DNA of 64,000 nt from Anderseniella sp963700735 (GTDB lineage Bacteria; Pseudomonadota; Alphaproteobacteria; Rhizobiales; Aestuariivirgaceae): the NCBI GenBank assembly GCA_963700735.1, contig CAVOYR010000001.1, forward strand, positions 1-64,000, given 5' to 3'. The notes beneath the pieces are model-generated. The model was not told the DNA's origin. It did no database searches and saw nothing but the letters and a program-made list of their open reading frames with translations. Both the position numbers and the translations under genes were made by a program. The number at the start of each line of letters is the position of its first letter. The stretch's first letter is position 1. Positions 16,309-24,675 of this stretch are shown in pieces.

Positions 16309-17003
16309 TCTATTTTCTCTATAATCGCCCTAATTTCCTGAAAAACGTCTTCTACGTCTTTCTCTCCATCTACTATTGAAAAATGCTTCTGAAAAGACAG
16401 GTAGCAATTTCGAGTTTTCTCAAAATCCCCAATGGTGAGCTCCTCGAATTTCTTCTCTCCTTGAGCTCGCATTTTAACTCTATTGAATGCAGTTCCGGGT
16501 TGCACGTCTAGGAATATGCAGGCATCGGGTTCGAATGTTCCGGCGTTTAGACGCTCGAATTGAGTTACGGGGACACCTCGACGGAGAAACAGTGCCGCAC
16601 CGGACCAGACGTATCTATCAAACAATACCCAAGAACCGGAACTCAACGCTGGCGTTACGACCTGGCGCTGTTGAAGTAACCGGTCATTCGCTGACATCTC
16701 GGCGAGAGTACGCACAGTATCAGTAGATCCACCTCTCTCCAAATAACTTCTGACGAGAGGATTTGAACGATATGTGTCCGTTGGCTGTTTAAGGCATACC
16801 ACTTTCCGATTATTTTTAGTTAAACAATCCGAAACTCGATTCAATTGTGTAGACTTACCGGAACCATCCAGTCCCTCAAGCGCGATCAACCGACCGCGGA
16901 AATTATGTTTTTCAAACATAGGGTACAGTTCTTTCAACTCCACAGAGAAGCAAGGCACTTCTAAAATATCCAACAGATCGATGCACTCTCCTTCATCACC
17001 CAC
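16305..17003 (-). CDS. Thymidylate-kinase-like nucleotide kinase
   Basis: A 232-residue P-loop kinase with GLDGSGKST at residues 44-52, the DR(Y) motif as LFDRYVWSG, and the LID-like region around QGEKKFEE. This is the dTMP kinase family, which phosphorylates dTMP to dTDP. About 35 residues precede the usual family start (ECIDLLDILEVPCFSVELKE) and may be a real extension; an internal ATG at residue 29 is another possible start. It is the first gene of the four ATGA-linked genes and is divergent from the secreted nuclease. As a second copy of an essential activity it may act on a modified or unusual nucleotide. Confidence 0.8.
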   Translation of the reverse strand: MGDEGECIDLLDILEVPCFSVELKELYPMFEKHNFRGRLIALEGLDGSGKSTQLNRVSDCLTKNNRKVVCLKQPTDTYRSNPLVRSYLERGGSTDTVRTLAEMSANDRLLQQRQVVTPALSSGSWVLFDRYVWSGAALFLRRGVPVTQFERLNAGTFEPDACIFLDVQPGTAFNRVKMRAQGEKKFEELTIGDFEKTRNCYLSFQKHFSIVDGEKDVEDVFQEIRAIIEKIE

Positions 17004-17365
17004 CCTTTACGAGCAACGATCCTGGGCGTAGCGGATCCCCCGCGCCTCCGAAGAATGCAGAACTCTCTTTGCGGTATATTCGACGTCCCTTGGGCTTAAT
17101 GCAAACCAACAATTGCACTGAGTTTTGACCCGCGCGTGACTTTCTAATGCCTCAGGTCTTGTCAAACTCTGCACTCAAGACCTGCGCCGTACAGACATGC
17201 GATTCGGCTTGTTGTAAACATTCCAAAGAGTACGGCCCATCCTAGTTCCATGCTCACAAGCAGTTTTTGCTGCTGCTTACTAATTATCATTGCGACTATC
17301 TTCAGCAGCAGTTTATATTCAGATCGGAACAAATGCATTTTGTGCATAATTCGAGGCCCTCAACC
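17004..17365. other. Divergent intergenic region (kinase operon / secreted nuclease)
   Basis: These 362 bases lie between two divergent genes and must hold both promoters. No clear consensus promoter was identified. A short inverted repeat (AGCAG-tttttg-CTGCT, about 17260-17275) lies about 100 bases before the nuclease start. Frames open here are short and unconvincing. Confidence 0.4.
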
Positions 17366-18379
17366 ATGATAAGTCACAAACTAACCTGGACCATAACGAC
17401 CCTTTTTGTCCTAGCGAGCGTTCCCGCTATGGGCCAAGAAAGCCGCTTTAGGACCTTATTGGACCGCATCGAGCCAGTAACAGAGGAAGCCCTAGATATA
17501 CCCGCAGCCGCGGCTCCTGCTTTCGTGCGACAAGATTGTGAAGTTAGCGATGAGAGGCGGGAACAGCTAGATGCGTTATTGTCCATGAACGCTGCAGATA
17601 TGGCATCCAGTGAGAAAATTCACGCTAAATGGGGAGTTCCCGTCGCCACAGTCGGTACTTCTCACGAAAGACTCCTTCATCACAAGGAATACATTATAAA
17701 TTATAATGGTAATCTAAAATTGCCAACTTTTGCGAGCTACCAACTTCAAAAAATTTATATTGTAAAGAGATCGCGAATCGATTGCTTTCGTAAAGATATT
17801 CGATTGAACGACATTGAAAGCGCTACGCTTGATGACTATGAAGAGCCCGTTTTTGATAGAGGCCATCTTGTGCCGCGCGCTGATATGAATCGAAGCGAAG
17901 AGGCGATGATAAATACTTTTGTCCTCTCAAATATGATGCCGCAGCACGATAATTTTAACCGTGGCGTCTGGCAAACATTTGAAGCAACCATACGGGCATG
18001 GGCCGTTGACAAAGAAAGCCTCCACATCATAACCGGTTCCATTTTTGATAAGGAACCACCACTGGGGCGGCGTGACGACGACGATAACGCGGATAGAGTC
18101 AAGCCTCTGAAGAACGTTGCTATACCAACTCATTTCTACAAGATCGCCCTTTATGAGAGACCGTCTGGCTTCATTGAAGCAATTGCCATTCTGTTGCCGC
18201 ATACGGACAACGAATTCCCTTACGACAAAGAGCGCTGGGAAAAACTTCTGTGGCTTGAGGAGCACATCACCAGCATTGACCAAATTGAAGAAGCTTCGGG
18301 TTACGATTTTTTTCCAGACATGCCAGAGGATCAAGAAAGAGCTGTCGAGCGTTCTATAGCATCTGGCCTATGGCAATGA
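17366..18379 (+). CDS. Secreted DNA/RNA non-specific endonuclease
   Basis: A 337-residue protein. ATG 17366 begins a signal peptide (MISHKLTWTITTLFVLASV, cut after AMGQ), so this start is preferred to an upstream in-frame ATG at 17267. The catalytic beta-beta-alpha-metal motif of the NucA/NUC1 family is present as FDRGHLVPRADM with the partner asparagine in MMPQHDNFNRGVWQ. The product should be exported and cut DNA and RNA in the periplasm or outside. A secreted nuclease on a phage-satellite-like island could attack incoming DNA or supply nucleotides; this is inference. Confidence 0.8.
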   Translation: MISHKLTWTITTLFVLASVPAMGQESRFRTLLDRIEPVTEEALDIPAAAAPAFVRQDCEVSDERREQLDALLSMNAADMASSEKIHAKWGVPVATVGTSHERLLHHKEYIINYNGNLKLPTFASYQLQKIYIVKRSRIDCFRKDIRLNDIESATLDDYEEPVFDRGHLVPRADMNRSEEAMINTFVLSNMMPQHDNFNRGVWQTFEATIRAWAVDKESLHIITGSIFDKEPPLGRRDDDDNADRVKPLKNVAIPTHFYKIALYERPSGFIEAIAILLPHTDNEFPYDKERWEKLLWLEEHITSIDQIEEASGYDFFPDMPEDQERAVERSIASGLWQ

Positions 18380-18482
18380 TCAAGCTTCGAGCCAACATTT
18401 TTGGATTCGAGACTTCATACACATCGTATTCAATGGGAGGTTCTCACTAATAGATGTTTTTATCTGAAAATATTTAGAAAGC

Positions 18483-19070
18483 TCATTTCTCAATGAATTC
18501 TATGAAACTGATGCTGTGACTCCCATGTGAAACCGTTTCAAATATATTCATTCCAGATTTTTCGAGCATAATTTTCCACAAATCCTCAACATCGCTGTAC
18601 GCTCTTTCCACAAAATCTGGATTAACGCTATTTTCCCAATCAACCTTTTGATTGAATTTTTCTTCAATTTCATCTTCGGTCGCCACCACCTCCTCATCTA
18701 GAAATATTTCAATTGGTTTTCCATGGGCTAAGGTGTCTCGAAAATTCTTCAACTCCCTTATTGTGCTGAATGGTCTACTGTTTTGGTCTGGAGCGATCTC
18801 AAGCCTATCGAAAACTGCCGCTGCCTTCTCATGAAAACGCGCTCGTTCATTCCATCCCCCTATTAGCTTGTATCCCAGAAAATTCAACTTCGCTTCCAGT
18901 GCGAAAGCAATCATGACGAGAGCTGCCATTGAATCCAATCCAATGCCGTCGACAGTGCCCGATTTAACCTTCTTCTCGATGCCACTTTTAAAATAAAATG
19001 CTGCGTTTGAGAGATCGTTATGAATATTAATATGACGTTTGGCTCTCAGCTTTACCCTGATTTTACTCAT
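18483..19070 (-). CDS. HEPN-like protein near attR
   Basis: A 195-residue mainly helical protein with FRDTLAHGKP at residues 110-119. R111 and H116 form the R-x4-H signature of HEPN domains. A hydrophobic helix (MAALVMIAFALEAKLNFLGY) precedes it, as in HEPN bundles. The C-terminal part is acidic. HEPN proteins are typically RNases or the non-catalytic half of such modules. No adjacent antitoxin-like gene is apparent: the upstream side is the att region. The role is unproven; a defence effector is the favoured reading. Confidence 0.55.
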   Translation of the reverse strand: MSKIRVKLRAKRHINIHNDLSNAAFYFKSGIEKKVKSGTVDGIGLDSMAALVMIAFALEAKLNFLGYKLIGGWNERARFHEKAAAVFDRLEIAPDQNSRPFSTIRELKNFRDTLAHGKPIEIFLDEEVVATEDEIEEKFNQKVDWENSVNPDFVERAYSDVEDLWKIMLEKSGMNIFETVSHGSHSISFIEFIEK

Positions 19071-19180
19071 CCATTTTGCCTCTCAATTCAGAATGCAAAC
19101 TGTACGAAGCTCATTTGAGCATCGCATTCAGCTCCGTCCAAGCACGTTATCTCGACATGGATCAAACCTTGGGGTTTCAC

Positions 19181-19288
19181 ATGGGAGTCAAAAGCTGTTG
19201 GGTTGGGTGGGTTGCCATGGAGTCTGGTGGAGGGGTTAAGCCTATTAGCTTCAATCGCTTATGGGTCCAGATGGAGTCTCATGGGGTC
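19181..19288. repeat. Cluster of ATGG-n-GTC short repeats inside attR
   Basis: Variants of the same 8-9 base word occur at 19181 (ATGGGAGTC), 19217 (ATGGAGTCT), 19261 (ATGGGTCC), 19271 (ATGGAGTCT) and 19281 (ATGGGGTC), immediately inside the right attachment site. Such clusters next to a core att site fit integrase arm-type or excisionase sites. No matching cluster was seen at the left end. Confidence 0.4.
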
Positions 19289-19311
19289 GAGTGCAGACGT
19301 TGCTGGCCTAA

Positions 19312-19359
19312 TTGAAAATCCGCGTGTCGCTGGTTCGATTCCGGCCCTGGGCACCACTT
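19312..19359 (+). repeat. attR: partial tRNA-Phe gene
   Basis: This is the 3' portion of a tRNA-Phe gene: TTGAAAATCCGCG (anticodon GAA with the 3' side of the anticodon stem), then the T arm GGTTCGATTCC, the acceptor strand CCTGGGC and encoded ACCA. The 5' half is missing; upstream bases no longer pair with the anticodon stem. The last 11 bases equal window bases 1-11. It marks the right end of the island. It is not a functional tRNA gene. Confidence 0.75.
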
Positions 19360-19726
19360 CTTTCAAAAAGCCAGCAGAATACACCATACTCGAATGCAGC
19401 CTCAGGTAAGGTCTGAGGCGACCTGTGGCTACGCGCCCTTCCCATGCCGGGATCGGTTTTGGGTCGCGAGCATCCGGTTTGCTGCCGCCCCTGAACAGGA
19501 CGCACTCCCGGCCAGCGCCAACAATATCGATTAAAATTCAGACACTGTGAAACTTGTGCTGAAGTTTTGGTCAAGACAGCAAGCGTCCAGCATGCCGCCA
19601 GCCGTGAAGAAATTCAAATAACTGTTCAAAAACAATTTGTTAAACGATTCTTCATAATCCGTTAACGATTGGCATATCTCTTGAAATGCGCCTCGCGTCC
19701 TTATCCAACACGCTGGGAGTCGCATC
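19360..19726. other. Intergenic region before urtA
   Basis: No gene is supported in these 367 bases. An inverted repeat GCCTCAG-n7-CTGAGGC (about 19399-19419) follows the tRNA remnant and may be its old terminator. The 3' part becomes AT-rich and should hold the urt promoter. Confidence 0.4.
19669..19686 (+). promoter_or_regulatory. Candidate sigma-54 promoter of the urt-ure operon
   Basis: TTGGCATATCTCTTGAAA has the -24 GG and a TTG spaced 11 bases later as in sigma-54 promoters (TGGCAC-n5-TTGCA), but the -12 GC is GA here. It ends about 40 bases before the urtA ATG. Nitrogen control through NtrC is common for urea uptake operons, which makes the match plausible but not secure. Confidence 0.35.
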
Positions 19727-21031
19727 ATGTCCAAGCCTTGCTTCGCCAAAACCGGTTTTCGTGCTGCACTGGTTGCTGCAGCACTCATGTCTTCCACCTC
19801 ACTGGCGTCTGCCGAAGACACCATCAAGGTAGGTATCCTGCACTCGCTGTCCGGTACGATGGCGATCTCCGAGACGACCCTCAAGGACGTCATGCTGATG
19901 CTCGTCGAGGAGCAGAACAAGAAGGGTGGCCTGCTCGGCAAGAAGCTAGAAGCCGTTGTCGTCGACCCTGCCTCGGACTGGCCGCTGTTTGCCGAAAAGG
20001 CCCGCGAACTGATCGAGAAGGAAAAGGTGTCGGCGGTGTTCGGCTGCTGGACGTCGGTGTCGCGCAAGTCCGTGCTGCCGGTGTTCGAGGAGCTGAACGG
20101 GCTGCTGTTCTACCCCGTGCAGTATGAAGGCGAGGAAAGTTCCAAGAACGTCTTCTATACCGGTGCCGCCCCCAACCAGCAGGCCATCCCCGCCGTCGAC
20201 TACCTGATGAGCGAGGAAGGTGGTGCGGTAAAGCGCTGGGTGCTGGCAGGCACCGACTACGTCTACCCGCGCACCACCAACAAGATCCTCGAAGCCTACC
20301 TGAAGGCGAAAGGCGTGGCCGAGGAAGACATCATGATCAACTACACGCCATTCGGGCATTCCGACTGGCAGACGATCGTGTCCGAGATCAAGACGTTCGG
20401 CTCCAGCGGCAAGAAGACAGCCGTTGTGTCGACCATCAACGGCGATGCCAACGTGCCGTTCTACAAGGAACTGGGCAACCAGGGCCTGAAGGCTGAGGAC
20501 ATCCCTGTCGTTGCCTTCTCGGTGGGCGAGGAAGAACTCGCCGGCCTCGACACCGCTCCACTGGTCGGCCACCTTGCCGCCTGGAACTATTTCCAGTCGG
20601 TCGATGCACCGGTGAACGCGTCGTTCGTCAAGGAATGGAAAGCCTTCATCAAGGACGAAAAACGCGTCACCAACGACCCGATGGAAGCCCACTACATCGG
20701 CTTCAACATGTGGGTCGAGGCAGTGAAGAAGGCAGGCACAACGGACCCCGATGCCGTCGGCGAGGCCATCATCGGCGTGACCGTGCCAAACCTGTCGGGT
20801 GGCTACTCGGCCATGATGCCGAACCACCACATCACCAAGCCGGTTCTGATCGGCGAGATCCAGGCCGATGGCCAGTTCGACACGGTTTGGCAGACGTCGG
20901 GCCTGGTGGTTGGCGATGCCTGGTCAGACTACCTGCCCGGCTCGATGGACCTGATCTCCGATTGGCGCAAGCCGATGTCGTGCGGCAACTTCAACGTCAA
21001 GACGGGCAAGTGCGGCGGGGCCAGCAACTGA
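19727..21031 (+). CDS. urtA: Urea ABC transporter, substrate-binding protein
   Basis: A 434-residue periplasmic protein with a signal peptide ending ASA near residue 29, followed by DTIKVGILHSLSGTMAISE, the typical start of UrtA/amide-binding proteins. The conserved region WTSVSRKSVLPVFEE and the paralogue-typical GLLFYPVQYEGEESSKNVFY identify the urea/short-amide branch. It captures urea in the periplasm for UrtBC. First gene of a colinear block running to ureG; a hairpin follows it at 21054-21098. Confidence 0.92.
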   Translation: MSKPCFAKTGFRAALVAAALMSSTSLASAEDTIKVGILHSLSGTMAISETTLKDVMLMLVEEQNKKGGLLGKKLEAVVVDPASDWPLFAEKARELIEKEKVSAVFGCWTSVSRKSVLPVFEELNGLLFYPVQYEGEESSKNVFYTGAAPNQQAIPAVDYLMSEEGGAVKRWVLAGTDYVYPRTTNKILEAYLKAKGVAEEDIMINYTPFGHSDWQTIVSEIKTFGSSGKKTAVVSTINGDANVPFYKELGNQGLKAEDIPVVAFSVGEEELAGLDTAPLVGHLAAWNYFQSVDAPVNASFVKEWKAFIKDEKRVTNDPMEAHYIGFNMWVEAVKKAGTTDPDAVGEAIIGVTVPNLSGGYSAMMPNHHITKPVLIGEIQADGQFDTVWQTSGLVVGDAWSDYLPGSMDLISDWRKPMSCGNFNVKTGKCGGASN

Positions 21032-21053
21032 CGTTGACTTCCGTCCCCTGATC

Positions 21054-21098
21054 GGGGAGGGCGGTGCCGGGTCCGCAACGGCCAGCGCCACCCTCCCC
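21054..21098 (+). terminator. Hairpin between urtA and urtB
   Basis: GGGGAGGGCGGTG (21054-21066) pairs with CGCCACCCTCCCC (21086-21098), 13 positions with two G-U pairs. No T-run follows. Such hairpins after binding-protein genes usually protect the upstream mRNA or reduce read-through, giving more UrtA than membrane subunits. Confidence 0.5.
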
Positions 21099-21136
21099 TT
21101 CCTCCTCCACAAGCCCCTTGCTGGATCAACCTTGCC

Positions 21137-22750
21137 GTGAACCTTGTGCGCGCCCTCACTGCCAGCCTTGCAGGACTGCTTCTGGCGGTCATGCTAGGCT
21201 TGAGTCCTGCCGCAGCACAGACGCTCGGTGAGGCAGTTTCCGGCCTCAAGGAAAGCAGTTTCGACAAGCGTCTCGGCGCGATCGCCGGTATTGCCGCGAG
21301 TGGCGACCCGCGCGCCAAGGACGTGCTCAATGCACTCGGTGAAGGCGAGGCGTTCATCAGCCAGTCCGGCAACCAGGTCGTCATACCGGCACCCGGTGCG
21401 CGAGGTTCATATGTGGATGCCGCCACCGGCGAGGTGCTGGGCGAGATACCCGACGGCGCGCTGACCCGGATCAAAATCAACAACCGCATGCGCGGCGCAA
21501 TACGCGATGCGCTTGGTTCGCTGACGCTGCTGTCGAAGGACCCGGCCTTGCGGATGTCGGCGGCGCGGACGCTTTTCGCCGCGCCTGACACGACTGCCAT
21601 CGGTCCGCTCGATGCCGCCATCGAGGCCGAGACAGACGCGGCCATCAAGCTGGCCATGCAACAGGCGCGCGCAGCCGCCATCCTGTCGTCGGATGCATCC
21701 GAGGAAGACAGGATTGCCGCCATCGACCTGATGAAGGCAATGAACAACCAGGACGCCCTTGCCCTGCTGGGGCCTGCAGCAAGCGCCGGGGGACCGGTCG
21801 GCGAGGCTGCCACCAAGGCGGCCGCGGCCATCGAGAGTTCGCTAGCGATGTGGCGCAACGTACAAAACGCGATCTACGGGCTGAGCCTTGGCTCGGTGCT
21901 GCTGCTGGCAGCCATCGGCCTTGCCATCACCTTCGGCGTGATGGGCGTGATCAACATGGCGCATGGCGAGATGGTGATGCTGGGTGCCTACACGACATTC
22001 GTGGTGCAAGAGTTCATCCGGCAGTCGATGCCGGGCCTGTTCGACTGGTCGCTGCTGATTGCCCTGCCGCTGGCATTCGTGGTGACCGGACTGATCGGCA
22101 TGGCGATGGAGCGCGGCATCATCCGCTATCTCTATGGCCGGCCACTGGAAACCCTGCTGGCCACGTGGGGCGTGTCGCTGATCCTGCAACAGGCGGTGCG
22201 CAGCATCTTTGGTCCCAACAACCGTGAAGTCGGCAACCCCGCGTGGATGTCCGGATACGTGGAAGTGGGCCAGCTGACGCTGACCTGGAACCGGCTCTAC
22301 ATCATCGCGTTCGCGCTGGCAGTGTTTGCAGCGCTCTACATCGTGATGCGCCATACCAGTTTCGGCCTGCAGATGCGGGCGGTGGTGCAAAACCGGCGCA
22401 TGGCAAGTTCAATGGGCATCCGCACCAAATGGGTCGACGCGCTGACCTTCGGGCTTGGGTCGGGCATCGCCGGCATCGCCGGTGTGGCCATCAGCCAGAT
22501 CGACAATGTCAGCCCCAACCTTGGCCAGAGCTACATCATCGACAGCTTCATGGTGGTGGTGTTCGGCGGCGTCGGTAACCTGTGGGGCACGCTGGTCGGC
22601 GCCATGACGCTGGGTATCGCCAACAAGTTCCTCGAGCCATATGCCGGCGCGGTGCTGGGCAAGATTGCCGTGCTGGTGTTCATCATCCTGTTCATCCAGA
22701 AGCGGCCACGCGGGCTGTTCGCCCTGAAGGGCCGGGGGGCAGACGCATGA
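21137..22750 (+). CDS. urtB: Urea ABC transporter, permease UrtB
   Basis: A 537-residue protein starting at GTG 21137. A signal peptide (ending PAAAQ) and a periplasmic helical domain of about 200 residues precede a LivH-type permease of some eight membrane segments (from MWRNVQNAIYGLSLG), as usual for long UrtB proteins. The motif GVINMAHGEMVMLGAYT is characteristic of this permease class. It forms the channel with UrtC. The stop overlaps the urtC start (ATGA). Confidence 0.92.
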   Translation: MNLVRALTASLAGLLLAVMLGLSPAAAQTLGEAVSGLKESSFDKRLGAIAGIAASGDPRAKDVLNALGEGEAFISQSGNQVVIPAPGARGSYVDAATGEVLGEIPDGALTRIKINNRMRGAIRDALGSLTLLSKDPALRMSAARTLFAAPDTTAIGPLDAAIEAETDAAIKLAMQQARAAAILSSDASEEDRIAAIDLMKAMNNQDALALLGPAASAGGPVGEAATKAAAAIESSLAMWRNVQNAIYGLSLGSVLLLAAIGLAITFGVMGVINMAHGEMVMLGAYTTFVVQEFIRQSMPGLFDWSLLIALPLAFVVTGLIGMAMERGIIRYLYGRPLETLLATWGVSLILQQAVRSIFGPNNREVGNPAWMSGYVEVGQLTLTWNRLYIIAFALAVFAALYIVMRHTSFGLQMRAVVQNRRMASSMGIRTKWVDALTFGLGSGIAGIAGVAISQIDNVSPNLGQSYIIDSFMVVVFGGVGNLWGTLVGAMTLGIANKFLEPYAGAVLGKIAVLVFIILFIQKRPRGLFALKGRGADA

Positions 22751-23919
22751 TTTCGGCCATGCTGATGCGCGCGCTGGGGCGCTGGAGCTATGTGTTCCTG
22801 GGCGTGCTGGCCATCGTCGGCGTGCTTGTTCCGGTACTGCACCTGGCAGTGCCGCAAGGCCACGCGCTCCACCTGTCTGGCTATGCCGTGGGGCTGATGG
22901 GCAAGTACCTGTGCTTTGCGCTGCTGGCACTGTCGGTGGACCTGATCTGGGGATACTGCGGGATCCTGTCACTGGGCCACGGGGCGTTCTTTGCGCTCGG
23001 CGGGTACGCCATGGGCATGTACCTGATGCGCCAGATCGGGTCGCGCGGGGTCTATGCCAACCCGGACCTGCCGGACTTCATGGTGTTCCTCAACTGGCAG
23101 GAACTGCCGTGGTACTGGTACGGATTCGACAACTTCGCCTTTGCCATGCTGATGGTGGTGCTGGTGCCGGGCGTGCTGGCGTTCGTGTTCGGCTGGTTCG
23201 CGTTTCGGTCACGGGTGACAGGCGTCTACCTGTCGATCATCACGCAGGCCATGACCTACGCCCTGCTGCTGGCGTTCTTCCGCAATGACATGGGCTTTGG
23301 CGGCAACAACGGGCTGACCGACTTCAAGGAGATCCTCGGCTATTCGCTGCAAGCCGACGGCACCCGCGCCGGGCTGTTTGCCGCCTCTGCCGTGGCGCTG
23401 GGGGCGGGCTACCTGGTTTGCCGGCTTATCACCACCTCGCGGGCGGGCCAGGTGATGGAAGCCATCCGTGATGCGGAAAGCCGGACACGCTTTCTGGGTT
23501 ACAAGGTGGAGCACTACAAGCTGTTCGCCTGGGTCGTGTCGGCGTGCCTGGCCGGTATCGCCGGCGCGCTGTACGTGCCGCAGGTGGGCATCATCAACCC
23601 AGGCGAATTCTCGCCCGCCAACTCCATCGAGATCGTCATCGCCGTTGCCGTTGGCGGGCGCGGCACCCTGATCGGGGCGGTCATCGGGGCGGTGCTGATC
23701 AACTACGCCAAGACCCTGTTCACCGGGGCGTTGCCGGAACTGTGGCTGTTTGCACTCGGCGGGCTGTTCGTCGCGGTTACGCTGTTCCTGCCGCAGGGCA
23801 TACTGGGCCTTGCCGCCAAGGTCTGGGGGTCGATGCGAGACGGGGGCAAGGGCAGAGACGTTGCGCCGGATGCTGCTGACCTTCCACTTGTGCGCAGCAA
23901 GGCGGGGGCGGCGGAATGA
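22747..23919 (+). CDS. urtC: Urea ABC transporter, permease UrtC
   Basis: A 390-residue LivM-type permease. ATG 22747 is chosen because it overlaps the urtB stop. Conserved features are DLIWGYCGILSLGHGAFFALGGYAMGMYL cut short here as WGYCGILSLGHGAFFALGGY, and a C-terminal GGRGTLIGAVIGAVL. It contains about nine membrane segments. It pairs with UrtB in the inner membrane. It overlaps urtD by four bases. Confidence 0.92.
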   Translation: MISAMLMRALGRWSYVFLGVLAIVGVLVPVLHLAVPQGHALHLSGYAVGLMGKYLCFALLALSVDLIWGYCGILSLGHGAFFALGGYAMGMYLMRQIGSRGVYANPDLPDFMVFLNWQELPWYWYGFDNFAFAMLMVVLVPGVLAFVFGWFAFRSRVTGVYLSIITQAMTYALLLAFFRNDMGFGGNNGLTDFKEILGYSLQADGTRAGLFAASAVALGAGYLVCRLITTSRAGQVMEAIRDAESRTRFLGYKVEHYKLFAWVVSACLAGIAGALYVPQVGIINPGEFSPANSIEIVIAVAVGGRGTLIGAVIGAVLINYAKTLFTGALPELWLFALGGLFVAVTLFLPQGILGLAAKVWGSMRDGGKGRDVAPDAADLPLVRSKAGAAE

Positions 23920-24668
23920 GCGTCACCAAAAATTCATCGTTGCTCTATCTCGACGGTGTCAATGTCAGCTTTGACGGGTTCAGGGCGCTAAACAACCTGT
24001 CGCTGATCGTCGAGCCGGGCGAGATGCGAGCCATCATCGGGCCGAACGGCGCGGGCAAGACCACGATGATGGACGTCATCACCGGCAAGACCCGGCCTGA
24101 CTCCGGCCAGGTGCTGTTCAACGGCAATGTCGACCTGACCCGCTTGGACGAGGCTGGCATTGCCCAGCTCGGCATCGGCCGCAAGTTCCAGAAGCCGACG
24201 GTCTTCGAGAACCAGACCGTGACCGGCAACCTTGAGCTGGCGCTGGCAGGCACCCGCAAGGTGCGTGATGCGTTGCGCTGGTTTGCCTCCGATGGTGACC
24301 GGGCGCGGCTTGCGGAACTTCTGGAGATCACCCGGCTGGACCCGGTTCGCAACCGGCTGGGCCGTGAACTGTCGCATGGCCAGAAGCAATGGCTGGAGAT
24401 CGGCATGCTGCTGGCGCAGGACCCGCAACTGCTGCTGGTGGACGAGCCCGTCGCCGGCATGACCGACAGCGAAACCGCCGAGACCGCCCGCCTGCTGCGC
24501 GAGATCGCCAGGGAGCATTCGGTGGTGGTGGTCGAACACGACATGAGCTTCATCCGCGACCTCGACGTGAAGGTGACCGTACTGGCCGAAGGCTCGGTGC
24601 TGGCCGAAGGCACGCTGGATGCCGTCAGCGCCAACGAACGCGTCATCGAAAGCTATCTCGGGAGGTAA
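23916..24668 (+). CDS. urtD: Urea ABC transporter, ATPase UrtD
   Basis: A 250-residue ATPase of the LivG class with Walker A GPNGAGKTT, the signature LSHGQKQWLEIGM (SHGQ instead of SGGQ is usual for UrtD) and Walker B LLLVDEPVAGMTD. It supplies one of the two nucleotide-binding subunits on the cytoplasmic face. Its start overlaps the urtC stop; urtE follows after seven bases. Confidence 0.92.
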   Translation: MSVTKNSSLLYLDGVNVSFDGFRALNNLSLIVEPGEMRAIIGPNGAGKTTMMDVITGKTRPDSGQVLFNGNVDLTRLDEAGIAQLGIGRKFQKPTVFENQTVTGNLELALAGTRKVRDALRWFASDGDRARLAELLEITRLDPVRNRLGRELSHGQKQWLEIGMLLAQDPQLLLVDEPVAGMTDSETAETARLLREIAREHSVVVVEHDMSFIRDLDVKVTVLAEGSVLAEGTLDAVSANERVIESYLGR

Positions 24669-24675
24669 TGGCGCG

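Noticed and set aside
19308..19574. Minus-strand open frame covering the tRNA-Phe remnant
   Set aside because: It is the complement of the tRNA 3' end, a common source of false proteins, with no ribosome binding site or motif.
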